From Phormidium ambiguum IAM M-71 (GTDB lineage Bacteria > Cyanobacteriota > Cyanobacteriia > Cyanobacteriales > Aerosakkonemataceae): a stretch of 64,000 nt of DNA. Below, piece by piece: positions 42,185 through 51,426 of this stretch (within the stretch, counting starts at the first letter, position 1; every line of letters begins with the position of its first letter). The translations under genes were made by a program, and so were the position numbers. The stretch is from assembly GCF_001904725.1 (NCBI RefSeq), contig NZ_MRCE01000002.1, forward strand, positions 186,001 to 250,000, written 5' to 3'. The notes below the pieces were generated by a model. The model did not search any database, was not told the DNA's origin, and saw only the letters and a list, made by a program, of their open reading frames with translations.

Positions 42185-42570
42185 TGTTCTAAAGAAATAT
42201 ATTCGCCTGTAATTTCATCTTGCACGGTAATCCTTTCTCCTGGCATATTAACCCGAAACCAATAAAGCGTGACTATGCGATCGGGATTATCCTCAAAAAC
42301 TCTAACTGTGTAATAAGGTTCAGTTTTAGTTGGTGTATTTTCTAACATTATCTTAACTCTTACTTGACCATTTGATAACCTACTGATTTCTGAGGCTTTT
42401 TGCTGTATTTCTGGAAGTCGCCAAACTAAATTCATTACTTTTTCGCTTTCAGGATTAGCAGTTTGGGTAATACTAAAATGTTGATTTGCTAAAGCTTGGT
42501 TCTCTCTTTCCCAGGTTAGCGGTATTAATAGGAAAAGAGCGAAACTTAGAAATATTTTTAACTGTTTCAT
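42169..42570 (-). CDS. Small exported protein, unknown
   Basis: 133 aa from the ATG at 42570. A signal peptide (MKQLKIFLSFALFLLIPLTW, cleavage near ALA) is followed by VWRLPEIQQKASEISRLSNG and a beta-rich stretch ending in GEYISLEQWRKK. Upstream, the open frame reaches 42753, but that part is translated repeat sequence and is discarded. Overlaps the MDR gene start. No domain recognised. Confidence 0.6.
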   Translation of the reverse strand: MKQLKIFLSFALFLLIPLTWERENQALANQHFSITQTANPESEKVMNLVWRLPEIQQKASEISRLSNGQVRVKIMLENTPTKTEPYYTVRVFEDNPDRIVTLYWFRVNMPGERITVQDEITGEYISLEQWRKK

Positions 42571-42639
42571 TGGTAGTATCTTATTTAGGTTTATGGTTTT
42601 ATTTTTACATAGTAGGGTTGAGTGATACAGATTTTTTTT

Positions 42640-42735
42640 GAACCACGAAGACACGAAGGGCACGAAGATGAGAGAAGGAGAGGGCGATCGATATCCTCCT
42701 CTTTCCCTTTGCGCTCTTTGCGTTCTTTGCGGTTC
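42640..42735. repeat. Inverted CGAAGACA / TTTGCGTTC repeat
   Basis: Left arm GAACCACGAAGACACGAAGG (42640-) and right arm ending TTTGCGTTCTTTGCGGTTC (to 42735) form an imperfect ~28-bp inverted repeat, each arm itself made of short near-tandem units. A common form in cyanobacterial intergenic DNA. It lies between the secreted-protein gene and the next unknown gene. Confidence 0.6.
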
Positions 42736-42761
42736 AAAAAAGAGTGATCGCAATTTTTTAA

Positions 42762-43952
42762 TTAAGAGATTATTAAGTCTAGCGGTTTAGATGGGATAAT
42801 ATACATTAATTCTGCTTCATCAGGTTTGATTTCAGGAGGAGTTAATTTAATCCAGTCATGGAAGTTAATTCCTAGTTTTGCGATCGCCTCCACTTCTGAT
42901 TTATAAGCTTTAAAGCGGCGATATGTTTCAATCATTGCTTCAATTTTTAAAACTCTTTTAAGTAGATTTTTTTTATCTGTTGTGTCACTATACTCATCAA
43001 TAACTCCTGCCTGTGAAATATAATCTTGAAATTTTATCAAAGCTCTAAATGTACTAACAGCAAGAAATCCTCCAATCCCAATTGCCTCTATTACTTCACC
43101 GATATGATTTTGGGAAGGTTGATTTTTAATAAACTTTACCAAGTTTTTGCTTTGTGCCTTAAACAGTGTAGTTTTTTCGTCAAGCTTATTATCTAAGGTA
43201 GGATCAAGGTATCTACAAATTTCGGCAAGTCTGTATAATTTAATAGGGCTTTCTAATTTATCTGGTATCCCCATAACCAAGCTAGGATAACTTATTGCTA
43301 CTGGCTCAGATATGAGAAGGCTTTTTACATATTTCTCAAGAGAAATACGTAAGTTATCTGCACCTTCTTTCAGACAGTTAAAAGCTCTTTCAACTTCCTC
43401 TAATTCTAAATAGCAACGCGCTCTAGCAACATAGGTTAAAAATAAAGAGGAGAGATATTCGTCAGCGACTTGAATATCTTTTTCTAATGCCCTATTAACG
43501 TAGTCAGTATAAGTATGTTGAGCTTCTAAAAATCGGTTAATCGCTAAGTATGCCATATTCATACGATTTTCAGTTTTACTCATTGTAAAGGCATCACGGG
43601 CTAAATCAAGGGCAGCCCGAAAATTAGCATATACGGAAAGATCGAATTTATAATGAAGCTGCTTAACATCTTCTTGTACTTGCTTGAGGCGTTGTTCAAT
43701 TTCTCCTAAACGTTTGATTACTATAGCAAATCCGATAACCGAAACCCCTAAATTGAGAATACTAGCAACTGAACCAACTTGAGAAAGTATACTTGCTGCT
43801 TGAGTTAGATTAGGTGCTACTTCCCTTAACATAGCAACTACTTGTTTTGTTTGAGCATCCCGAATAACTCCGCCAAACCTAACATAATTCCCATTTTTTA
43901 GACCTTGATTGATCGCATCAGGAATTAAAAATGTTGCTGTAACTGTATCCAT
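42762..43952 (-). CDS. Unknown protein with hydrophobic hairpin and helical bundle
   Basis: 396 aa, not recognised. Residues about 45-78 are Ala/Ile/Val-rich and could insert in a membrane (SVASILNLGVSVIGFAIVI). A heptad-like stretch follows (LGEIEQRLKQVQEDVKQLHY, about 82-101). The rest is a long helical region with TPR-like pairs (YLAINRFLEAQHTYTDYVNR, YLELEEVERAFNCLKEGADN). The layout of hydrophobic segment, coiled coil and helical repeats resembles some defence or toxin effectors, but this is only a resemblance. It is divergent from the small genes starting near 44.1 kb. Confidence 0.55.
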   Translation of the reverse strand: MDTVTATFLIPDAINQGLKNGNYVRFGGVIRDAQTKQVVAMLREVAPNLTQAASILSQVGSVASILNLGVSVIGFAIVIKRLGEIEQRLKQVQEDVKQLHYKFDLSVYANFRAALDLARDAFTMSKTENRMNMAYLAINRFLEAQHTYTDYVNRALEKDIQVADEYLSSLFLTYVARARCYLELEEVERAFNCLKEGADNLRISLEKYVKSLLISEPVAISYPSLVMGIPDKLESPIKLYRLAEICRYLDPTLDNKLDEKTTLFKAQSKNLVKFIKNQPSQNHIGEVIEAIGIGGFLAVSTFRALIKFQDYISQAGVIDEYSDTTDKKNLLKRVLKIEAMIETYRRFKAYKSEVEAIAKLGINFHDWIKLTPPEIKPDEAELMYIIPSKPLDLIIS

Positions 43953-44154
43953 AAGTTTCTCTCAGTTGTCAAAATTTCAATTGCGCGTAGCTTTTACCCG
44001 CACTAACTTATTATTCCCAAGCAAAGTCAGCAAGTAACAATGTATTCCGCATCCCGTATACAATTAAAAAACTGACCATTAAGGAGCTTTAAAACTGACA
44101 ATTAACAATGGGGCGGATAACAAACCGAAAGAATCGATTGATTCCGCAAAAACA

Positions 44155-44520
44155 TTGAAGAGAGTTACCCTAACTAAAACACTTTACGCATTTGGTAACA
44201 GTCAACGTCCCCGTCCACCACGTCAAAATATAGATATTGCAGTTGAAAACGATGCAGTTAAACCAACAAAACCTCCTACAGGTGCATCAACTTTTGGCGA
44301 TATTCAATATGCACCTCTAACCGGACATTACCATAGACTCGATCGAGGGACTAAACTCCCTGAAGGTTTGGATGTTGTTGCTGATGGTCGAGATGTTGGC
44401 GGAACTCACTTACCTACCCATCATACTATTTGCCCTAATAGAGAAATGCCATTTTCAGAGTTTGTTGAGAAATTTCTTAGCAGTGGATGGGTTTATTCCG
44501 GTAAAAAGGAACTAAGCTAA
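44155..44520 (+). CDS. Unknown protein, possible toxin-like C-terminal domain; start uncertain
   Basis: About 121 aa from a TTG at 44155 that has no ribosome binding site. The frame is open back to a stop at 44089, and AGGAG at 44081-44085 would suit a non-standard start (CTG 44095 or ATT 44101). The end is rich in conserved-looking His/Gly motifs: GHYHRLDRGTKLPEG, VADGRDVGGTHLPTHHTI and FVEKFLSSGWVYSGKK. This His-rich pattern recalls C-terminal domains of polymorphic toxins, but I cannot assign it. The next gene follows after 18 bp. Confidence 0.45.
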   Translation: MKRVTLTKTLYAFGNSQRPRPPRQNIDIAVENDAVKPTKPPTGASTFGDIQYAPLTGHYHRLDRGTKLPEGLDVVADGRDVGGTHLPTHHTICPNREMPFSEFVEKFLSSGWVYSGKKELS

Positions 44521-44538
44521 AGGGAAAAGATAGAGACT

Positions 44539-45066
44539 ATGCTAACAGAAGAACGCAACGAGAAAGATATGGAACTTTGGCGCAAGCTTTTTGAAAGCGA
44601 AATTATCTACATTCAAAATCGCCAAGAATTTCTGAATCATTCAACAAATAGAGTCGCAACGATCGAAAAAGCTCTACACAACCCGGCTGAAAGAGGTACA
44701 GCACTACGATTAATAGAATATTGTACAACTGAAGAATGTCAGAGTTTATTCGATGATTTAGTTATTTTAGCTAGTGTCTCTCACGCAGATATTGAACTGG
44801 CAAGAAAAGCAATTCTTTCTCTTCCTAAAACTTGGTTATTAGCAAACATAGAAAATAGTGCAGAACTATTGCTCAAAGATGGAACAGATGAGGAATATCG
44901 ACGTTTGTTGGAGTTATATATTCACATTGATGAAGGACTAACTCAAAAGCTTGTCAATCAAGCATTGAATCATCCAGATCCAGATATTCAAGAAGTGGGG
45001 TCAGATTTTCAAGGGTATATGCGGAAAAGCGATCGCCACACTATCACCCAAGTACATAATTGCTAA
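44539..45066 (+). CDS. Unknown helical protein, possible immunity partner
   Basis: 175-aa soluble, acidic, all-helical protein (ERNEKDMELWRKLFESEI..., LIEYCTTEECQSLFDDLVIL, LARKAILSLPKTWLLANIEN) with a HEAT-like rhythm. It starts 18 bp after the previous gene and is probably co-transcribed. Small acidic helical proteins right after a toxin-like domain are often immunity proteins; here that is only a hypothesis from position. Confidence 0.5.
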   Translation: MLTEERNEKDMELWRKLFESEIIYIQNRQEFLNHSTNRVATIEKALHNPAERGTALRLIEYCTTEECQSLFDDLVILASVSHADIELARKAILSLPKTWLLANIENSAELLLKDGTDEEYRRLLELYIHIDEGLTQKLVNQALNHPDPDIQEVGSDFQGYMRKSDRHTITQVHNC

Positions 45067-45118
45067 ACTTGAACTAGATCGTCAGGGGATTTTTGCGATC
45101 GCTACTATCACTTCATCA

Positions 45119-45358
45119 ATGGTAAAATCTATGAGCAAAACACCCTCTCCCGAAGAAGGTCGGGAAATCGTGAAATGGTTAAATAAAAATCGGCAACTAT
45201 TTAAAAAATATGCTCATCAATATGTGGCATATAATACTAACGGAATTATTACTCATGGTGAAAATTTACGGGAAGTTATTGATAAAGCAGACGCTTCGGG
45301 AGAGATTTATATAATTTATTTAGTTCCAGGTTTTACTGGCTCTATTGTAATTTTATAA
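45119..45358 (+). CDS. DUF5678 domain small protein
   Basis: 79 aa (75 if the Met at 45131 is used). The pattern KKYAHQYVAYNTNGIITHGE followed by LREVIDKADASGEIYIIYLV is that of DUF5678, small proteins of unknown function that often sit beside protease- or nuclease-like genes and may act in toxin-antitoxin-like pairs. Same strand as its neighbours, 55 bp before the Uma2 gene. Confidence 0.65.
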   Translation: MVKSMSKTPSPEEGREIVKWLNKNRQLFKKYAHQYVAYNTNGIITHGENLREVIDKADASGEIYIIYLVPGFTGSIVIL

Positions 45359-45413
45359 ACTTTATAAAATAAAACCGTTATTATATTTAAAAGTGTTATA
45401 ATTGTAAATTACT

Positions 45414-46058
45414 ATGAGCAATCTGCAAACAAAAGTTATTACTGATGAGTGGGTAACAGCAAATTGGGAGGAGTATATCGAAACAATTGAAAACCCAGCT
45501 TTTGAGCAAGCTAAAGGTTATTATCAAAATGGTCAAATGAGGATTGAAATGGCATCTTTGGGACATGACCACGCCAGCGATAATACTATTGCTATTCTGG
45601 TGATTAGCTTGTTTGCCACTATCAGAAATATTCCAATCAAGGGATTGACTAATTGTACCTACAGAAAAACTGGCGTGCGTGAATGTCAGCCAGATATTTC
45701 TTACTATATTGGAGAACGGATTCAACTTATTCCCAGAGGTACTAATATTATTAATTTGGACAACTATCCAGCGCCAGATTTAGCTATTGAATTGGGAAAA
45801 ACTACGATCGCAGATGACTTAGGACGCAAACGAATTTTATACGAAGATTTAGCAATTCCTGAATATTGGGTGGTTGATGTTCAACAAGCAGAAGTTACAG
45901 CTTTTGCTATTGCTAATTATGGTAGTCGACGGATTACAGAATCTCAAGTTTTGGCAGGTTTTCCTATTTCTTTATTAGCCGAAGCTTTACAGCGAAATCT
46001 GCAAGGAGATCAATCTCAAGTTGTCAATTGGTTATTGACAGAACTACAAAACTCTTAA
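45414..46058 (+). CDS. Uma2 family (DUF820) PD-(D/E)XK nuclease-like protein
   Basis: 214 aa. The family core is visible: ECQPDISYYIG (Asp), APDLAIELGKTTIADDLGRK with the E-x-K-like active-site line, YEDLAIPEYWVVDV and a beta-rich end. Uma2 proteins are greatly expanded in cyanobacteria and are related to restriction-type nucleases; function unproven. The E-L-G reading, where many have E-V/I-x-S, is a mild deviation. Follows the DUF5678 gene. Confidence 0.8.
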   Translation: MSNLQTKVITDEWVTANWEEYIETIENPAFEQAKGYYQNGQMRIEMASLGHDHASDNTIAILVISLFATIRNIPIKGLTNCTYRKTGVRECQPDISYYIGERIQLIPRGTNIINLDNYPAPDLAIELGKTTIADDLGRKRILYEDLAIPEYWVVDVQQAEVTAFAIANYGSRRITESQVLAGFPISLLAEALQRNLQGDQSQVVNWLLTELQNS

Positions 46059-46148
46059 ATTAACGCGCCAAGTCGTCAAAACAAATCACAAAAATCTATA
46101 ATTTATAAGGATTTGTCATTTATATTTAACTTTTTGCCTAACTGAACC

Positions 46149-47525
46149 ATGACCACTACTCCCCGTCGCTATCACATTACCACCTTCGGCTGTCAGATGA
46201 ATAAAGCCGACTCCGAACGCATGGCTGGTATCCTCGAAGATATGGGTTTTCAGTGGTCGGAAGATCCTAATGATGCTAATCTGATTCTCTACAATACCTG
46301 TACCATTCGGGATAATGCCGAACACAAGGTTTATTCTTATTTGGGAAGACAGGCGAAACGCAAACAAGAACAACCGGATTTAACTTTAATTGTTGCAGGT
46401 TGTGTAGCGCAACAAGAAGGTGAAGCTTTACTGCGGCGCGTGCCTGAATTAGACTTAGTAATGGGACCGCAACACGCTAACCGTTTAGAAGATTTGTTGG
46501 AACAGGTTTTTAATGGCAATCAAGTAGTTGCAACGGAAGCTGTTCATATTATGGAAGATATCACCAAGCCTCGGCGCGATAGTGCTGTTACTGCTTGGGT
46601 GAATGTGATTTATGGTTGCAATGAACGTTGTACTTATTGTGTTGTTCCCAATGTGCGTGGTGTGGAACAATCTCGCACACCGGAAGCGATTCTTCGGGAA
46701 ATTGAAGAGTTAGCAAGCCAGGGTTATAAAGAGATAACTTTACTCGGTCAAAATATCGATGCTTACGGTAGAGATTTACCGGGAGTAACACCAGAGGGAA
46801 GACACAAACACACCCTTACAGATTTGCTGTATTTTATTCATGATGTCCCTGGTATTGAACGGATTCGTTTTGCCACTTCTCACCCGCGTTATTTCACCGA
46901 AAGATTGATTAAAGCTTGTGCAGAATTGCCGAAAGTTTGCGAACATTTCCACATTCCTTTTCAATCGGGAGATAACGAAATTCTCAAAGCAATGGCTAGG
47001 GGTTATACTCAGGAAAAATACCGCCGAATTATTGATACTATTCGGAATTATATGCCGGATGCGGCGATTAGTGCGGATGCGATCGTTGGTTTTCCGGGAG
47101 AAACGGAAGCACAGTTTGAAAATACTTTAAAGTTGGTTGAAGAAATTGGGTTTGATTTGTTAAATACTGCGGCTTATTCTCCTCGTCCGGGTACGCCTGC
47201 TGCGGTGTGGGAAAATCAACTTTCGGAAGAGGTGAAAGCGGATAGATTGCAACGTTTAAATCACTTGGTTTCTATTAAAGCAGCTGAGCGATCGCAACGC
47301 TACCAAAACCGCGTCGAAGAAGTATTAGTCGAAGACCAAAATCCCAAAGATTTAACTCAAGTAATGGGAAGAACTCGCGGAAATCGTTTAACCTTTTTCC
47401 CTGGTAATATCAGCGAATTAAAAGGTCAAGTCATAAAAGTGAAAATTACTGAAGTTCGCGCTTTTAGTTTAACCGGAGAAAGAATTTTTCAGTCATCTCC
47501 TGTTGAATGCTTAACCGTTGGATAA
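46149..47525 (+). CDS. miaB: tRNA-2-methylthio-N6-isopentenyladenosine synthase MiaB
   Basis: 458 aa radical-SAM methylthiotransferase modifying A37 of tRNAs. UPF0004 domain: [26 protein letters not shown] and [10 protein letters not shown] give three cluster cysteines. Radical SAM motif: [13 protein letters not shown] (CxxxCxxC), with [11 protein letters not shown] and [16 protein letters not shown]. The C-terminal TRAM domain spans about 385-450. Normal length. A perfect 28-bp palindrome follows the stop. Confidence 0.96.
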   Translation: MTTTPRRYHITTFGCQMNKADSERMAGILEDMGFQWSEDPNDANLILYNTCTIRDNAEHKVYSYLGRQAKRKQEQPDLTLIVAGCVAQQEGEALLRRVPELDLVMGPQHANRLEDLLEQVFNGNQVVATEAVHIMEDITKPRRDSAVTAWVNVIYGCNERCTYCVVPNVRGVEQSRTPEAILREIEELASQGYKEITLLGQNIDAYGRDLPGVTPEGRHKHTLTDLLYFIHDVPGIERIRFATSHPRYFTERLIKACAELPKVCEHFHIPFQSGDNEILKAMARGYTQEKYRRIIDTIRNYMPDAAISADAIVGFPGETEAQFENTLKLVEEIGFDLLNTAAYSPRPGTPAAVWENQLSEEVKADRLQRLNHLVSIKAAERSQRYQNRVEEVLVEDQNPKDLTQVMGRTRGNRLTFFPGNISELKGQVIKVKITEVRAFSLTGERIFQSSPVECLTVG

Positions 47526-47533
47526 TTAAATTA

Positions 47534-47561
47534 GTAGAGACGTTTCATGAAACGTCTCTAC
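47534..47561 (+). terminator. Perfect 28-bp palindrome after miaB
   Basis: GTAGAGACGTTTCA and TGAAACGTCTCTAC make a perfect palindrome 8 bp after the miaB stop. It may end the transcript but lacks a T-run; the GAGACGTT core links it to the hairpin after ispH, so it is also a dispersed repeat. An ATCTGCGT-type repeat follows (47567-47609). Confidence 0.5.
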
Positions 47562-47740
47562 AATTTCATCTGCGTCCCCTACGGTAAGGTTGCGCCTATA
47601 TCTACGTGCATCTATGGTTTTAAATTTCCAAATGTAAAAATTTTAGTATAAAAAATAAAAGTTACCCGTACTAAGCATACTATTAATATGAAAATCCAAA
47701 ATTCAAATATTAAGCACAATTGGGTAAAGAAAAGGTCAAA

Positions 47741-48181
47741 ATGAAAATCAGATTTCTAGCCGCTTTAGTAATACTTAGTAGCATCACCGTAACAATTCCT
47801 AGTGCTGTGTTTTCCCAACCGAAAACAGGTGCAAATACTTTTTCCGCAGGTTTCTGGCAACCTCAAGCACAGGTTAACCCTAAAGAACCAATTAAAATTA
47901 CAGTTTTGAATCAATCTGGTGTTCGGGTTAATTATGCTTTTGGTCGTAATGCTTCGGGAATTTTGCCTCCCAACGGTACAACTAATTTTACGGCTGGAAG
48001 CATTAATCAAGTTCAAGATATCGTTAATGTTAATATTTATTCACCGGAAGAGTTGCAGTTTGATTACAGTACTGATCCTAGACAAAATCAACTCTTTGTT
48101 CGCGTTCGTTTAGCAGGTAATCCCGCAGATGAAGATAGGTCAGTTTATATTGATGAAACTGGCAGAGTTTACTCTTTTTAA
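47741..48181 (+). CDS. Small secreted protein, unknown
   Basis: 146 aa from the ATG at 47741, which has AAGG 6 nt upstream and opens a clean signal peptide (MKIRFLAALVILSSITVTIP, cleavage after VFS). The mature part (PIKITVLNQSGVRVNYAFGR, NGTTNFTAGSINQVQDIVNV) looks like a single beta-sandwich domain without a name I know. A TTG seven codons earlier is rejected as start. Confidence 0.65.
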   Translation: MKIRFLAALVILSSITVTIPSAVFSQPKTGANTFSAGFWQPQAQVNPKEPIKITVLNQSGVRVNYAFGRNASGILPPNGTTNFTAGSINQVQDIVNVNIYSPEELQFDYSTDPRQNQLFVRVRLAGNPADEDRSVYIDETGRVYSF

Positions 48182-48305
48182 AGACAATTGTGACAAGTTT
48201 GGTTCAGTCAACAGTTATTAAGTGTCAATTATACTTTAAAAAATGACTGTTGGCTGATACAAATATTAAAATATAAGTGCAATATTACACAGAAAATGAG
48301 TTATC

Positions 48306-48338
48306 AGATACCCGACTTCTTCAAGAAGTCGGGTATCT
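48306..48338 (-). terminator. Perfect 16-bp hairpin after the GH57 gene
   Basis: AGATACCCGACTTCTT (48306-48321) pairs perfectly with AAGAAGTCGGGTATCT (48323-48338) around one C. It lies 5 bp past the GH57 stop on the minus strand. A sibling with the same GACTTCTTCAAGAAGTC core is at 54437-54469. Confidence 0.55.
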
Positions 48339-48343
48339 ATAAA

Positions 48344-50986
48344 TTAAATTAACTGACTCACCCAAAAGTCGATGTCAACTTTGAGTTTTTCAGCTAAGCG
48401 GATTAAAGAACGCATTTGGGTTAATTCCCAAGCAGGAGATCGATCGCCCTTTCCCCCCTCCAAAACTGCACTTACCGGAACAATTTTGGGTGAAATTTGC
48501 TTGGATAAAGCATTAGCAAATATTTCTTGTGCTCGATCTAAAGATAAACCAAGATTCAGACGATAGCTAACATCAACCATGCGTTCTAAACGATGAATTT
48601 CAGTTTCCATTGTGGTGGGATTAGCATCATGTAACAAATGCCAAAGTAACCGCAAAATTAATCGTTCCATCATTTGCTTGCCTTCGCGGATTTTCAAATG
48701 ACAGTGCATACTTTTAGCTTCGATTGCAATTGCTTCTAACTCACCAATTTCTGCTAATCCCACTTGTGGGTCATCAAAAGCTAAATCGCTGACTGCTTGT
48801 TCTAGCGATCGCATTGTCAAAATTGCCCGATTACTCAAAGCAACTTCTGCTGCTACTTGTAATTCCTGCGGTACTTGCAATTCATCTCGATGAAACGCCC
48901 GCAACACGCCAAAATTATCTCGATAAACTTGGGTATAAAGTTGATCTAACCGAACCAAAGTTTCTTGAGTTAATAAACGCATAATTCGATGGCGTTCTTC
49001 AGCAAACAAATTCTGTAAACTAAAGCTTTGATCGCCAAACAATTTAACCATTGTTAAAATTACTTGGGCAGCACTTGCTTGTTGCAAAACCTCAAATAAT
49101 TGTTCTTTCATTTGCGTATAAGCGCGACGGGAAGTAAACCGCTTAATACAACAGTGGAAATCCCAACCGCCTAAATGCAACACTGCAAAGGTTAAATCCG
49201 CACTTTCCCAAGTAATTTCTGACACTAATTTCAACTGCCCTACTGCCAAAGTTAATGGCCCCATGCGTTGCAATTGGTAATCTACCTGATTGGCTGTGTA
49301 ACAATAAACGCGATGTTCGGGTTGATAAGTTGTAAACAAAGAAGAGATGGCGTAATGTGCAGCTACTTGTTGGAAGTTCACTTGTGCAGAAACTACCAAT
49401 TGACGGTAAACTTCATCGCCGTTGCGGAACGTATCGACGTTGCTGGAGGCGGTAGCGAGACGATCGACAAATTCTTTTTCTAACTGAACACCAGCTACTT
49501 CACCCGCTAATTCTAAAGCCCGGGAAGCATAACGGAGAACTTGCACACCTTCTGGACGGGAAATTTCTTCAAAAAACCAACCGCAACTGGTGTACATCAA
49601 CAAAGCGTGACGCTGCATTTCCAACAAACGCAAAGCATCAATTCTTTCGGTTGATTGAAGTTTGTGAGATTGATGTCTGATTAAAAATTGTTCGACATTA
49701 GCAGGAGATCGATCGCGGACAACTTTAATATACTCATCCCTAGCTTGCCAAGGATCGAGGAAAAATTTTCGCCCTACATCTTCGTAAACTTCAATTAATC
49801 GATCGCGCAACCAATCTAACGCATCGCGCAAAGGTCGCCGCCATTTTTGGTGCCATCCGCCACCACCACCGCAACCGCAGTCTTCTTGCCAACGATCGAC
49901 TCCATGACTACAACTCCAAGCAGTCACAGGTTTTAGTTCCACTTCCCAAGCGGGGGGATTCAAGCTTAAATAATGGGCGAAGTTGGTTACTTGCCAACCC
50001 CGACTGGCAAACTCGCTAGTAAAAGCATAAGCCAAGCATTTTTCTGTGCCATGCTTGTGATGTCCGAAGGTTTCGCCATCGGTAGCAGCGGAAATAAGTT
50101 GGGCAGGACGATGATCCCCCTGAACTGCCATACCAATTCGTCCCGCTAAGTTATGGGAACTATTGAGCACATCATTAAAGCCCATATCTCTGGAGATCGG
50201 GCCGTCGTAGAAGAAAATATCGATAAATTTGTCAGTTCCGGGCAAGAAACAACGGTAAGGTCGAGTGGGATCGATTTGTCCGCCTCCCACTTCTAACCAT
50301 TCCGATTCTGGTTGTTCTTCTGTGGGGAAAGGTCGGCAACGTTGGGCTTGGGAAGGGGCCAAAATTAAGAAGCGAATCCCTTCGGAAATTACCGCTTCTA
50401 AGGTTGCGTAATCTACGGCAGTTTCCGCTAACCACATTCCTTCGGGATCGCGGTGGAAGCGGGAACGAAAGTCTTCTTTACCCCAGCGAATTTGGGTGTA
50501 TTTGTCCCTGGTGTTCGCCAAAGGCATGATGATGTGGTTGTAAACTTGGGCGATCGCATTTCCGTGTCCATTTAAGCGATCGCAACTTTTCCGGTCTGCT
50601 TCTAAAATTCGCTGATAAACTTCTAAATCATATTTTTCTAACCAGGACATGAGTGTCGGGCCAATATTAAAACTCATGTACTCATAGTTATTAATGATCC
50701 CCACTAGTTCTCCCTTGTCATTTAATACCCTAGCGAAGGCATTAGGACGATAGCACTCGTGGTGAATTCGTTCATTCCAATCATGAAAAGGGGCGGCACT
50801 TGGTTGTCTTTCGATCGCATCCAAATAAGGATTTTCCCTTGGTGGTTGATAGAAATGTCCGTGAATCGTGACAAAAACTCCTGTAATTTGTTGGGGATCG
50901 ATCCCCACTTGATTATCATTTATTAATGCCGTGATGTTCTCAGTTTTTCCCGCGAGGGAAGTTGGTAAATCTGCGAAAGCAGTCAT
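48344..50986 (-). CDS. DUF3536 / glycoside hydrolase family 57-like protein
   Basis: About 880 aa. The N-terminal part is a GH57-type barrel: VTIHGHFYQPPRENPYLDAI, GHGNAIAQVYNHIIMPLAN, FLILAPSQAQRCRPF and ISAATDGETFGHHKHG, the last holding a likely catalytic Asp. The C-terminal DUF3536 half is helical. GH57 enzymes act on alpha-glucans such as glycogen; this subgroup is uncharacterised as far as I know. The ATG at 50986 is preferred to a TTG five codons upstream. CGCGGGGGGW-type Gly/Cys run near residue 383 (EDCGCGGGGGWHQKW) is unusual. Confidence 0.85.
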   Translation of the reverse strand: MTAFADLPTSLAGKTENITALINDNQVGIDPQQITGVFVTIHGHFYQPPRENPYLDAIERQPSAAPFHDWNERIHHECYRPNAFARVLNDKGELVGIINNYEYMSFNIGPTLMSWLEKYDLEVYQRILEADRKSCDRLNGHGNAIAQVYNHIIMPLANTRDKYTQIRWGKEDFRSRFHRDPEGMWLAETAVDYATLEAVISEGIRFLILAPSQAQRCRPFPTEEQPESEWLEVGGGQIDPTRPYRCFLPGTDKFIDIFFYDGPISRDMGFNDVLNSSHNLAGRIGMAVQGDHRPAQLISAATDGETFGHHKHGTEKCLAYAFTSEFASRGWQVTNFAHYLSLNPPAWEVELKPVTAWSCSHGVDRWQEDCGCGGGGGWHQKWRRPLRDALDWLRDRLIEVYEDVGRKFFLDPWQARDEYIKVVRDRSPANVEQFLIRHQSHKLQSTERIDALRLLEMQRHALLMYTSCGWFFEEISRPEGVQVLRYASRALELAGEVAGVQLEKEFVDRLATASSNVDTFRNGDEVYRQLVVSAQVNFQQVAAHYAISSLFTTYQPEHRVYCYTANQVDYQLQRMGPLTLAVGQLKLVSEITWESADLTFAVLHLGGWDFHCCIKRFTSRRAYTQMKEQLFEVLQQASAAQVILTMVKLFGDQSFSLQNLFAEERHRIMRLLTQETLVRLDQLYTQVYRDNFGVLRAFHRDELQVPQELQVAAEVALSNRAILTMRSLEQAVSDLAFDDPQVGLAEIGELEAIAIEAKSMHCHLKIREGKQMMERLILRLLWHLLHDANPTTMETEIHRLERMVDVSYRLNLGLSLDRAQEIFANALSKQISPKIVPVSAVLEGGKGDRSPAWELTQMRSLIRLAEKLKVDIDFWVSQLI

Positions 50987-51426
50987 AAGTACTAAGTCCA
51001 ATTTGAAAGGTTAAACAGCCTGCCAAGCCGCTTGGAAATTAGGTTTTCGCCTTCCAAGTCGGTAATTTTTGGCTATAGCTGGAAATCGAAGTCTAATAAA
51101 TAGTTGCTGAAATCCGTAGCGATCGAGAACCTTACTACATAACTATCTTTTACTTTGGAAATAAAAGTGAGATACCAAATATAGGTATTTTCTTTTACCT
51201 TTCTCGATTAAACCTTAAATTTTAGAGTTCTTCCATATTAATTAACGAAATTTAACTAGTATTGAAAATTTAAATTAAGAATTACCAAAATTAGTAAATA
51301 AAATAAATAATTATTTACGATTTCTGTTGCACTTTATATCTAAAGATGGTTTTTATTAGTCCCTCTAGTTTTCTAATTAACTTCAGATGTGCATAATCGT
51401 AATGAACCAAAAATCTGGAAGACTAA
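50987..51426. other. Divergent intergenic region, no gene
   Basis: About 440 bp between the divergent GH57 and Ca2+/H+ antiporter genes. I see an imperfect dyad CTTGGAAATTAGG...TTCCAAG near 51031-51060 and then AT-rich sequence that must hold both promoters. No coding frame or clear -35/-10 pair can be singled out. Confidence 0.4.

Noticed and set aside
42571-42753. N-terminal 61-codon extension of the exported protein ending at 42169
   Set aside because: It is translation of the GAACCACGAAGACACGAAG repeat; the signal peptide begins at 42570.
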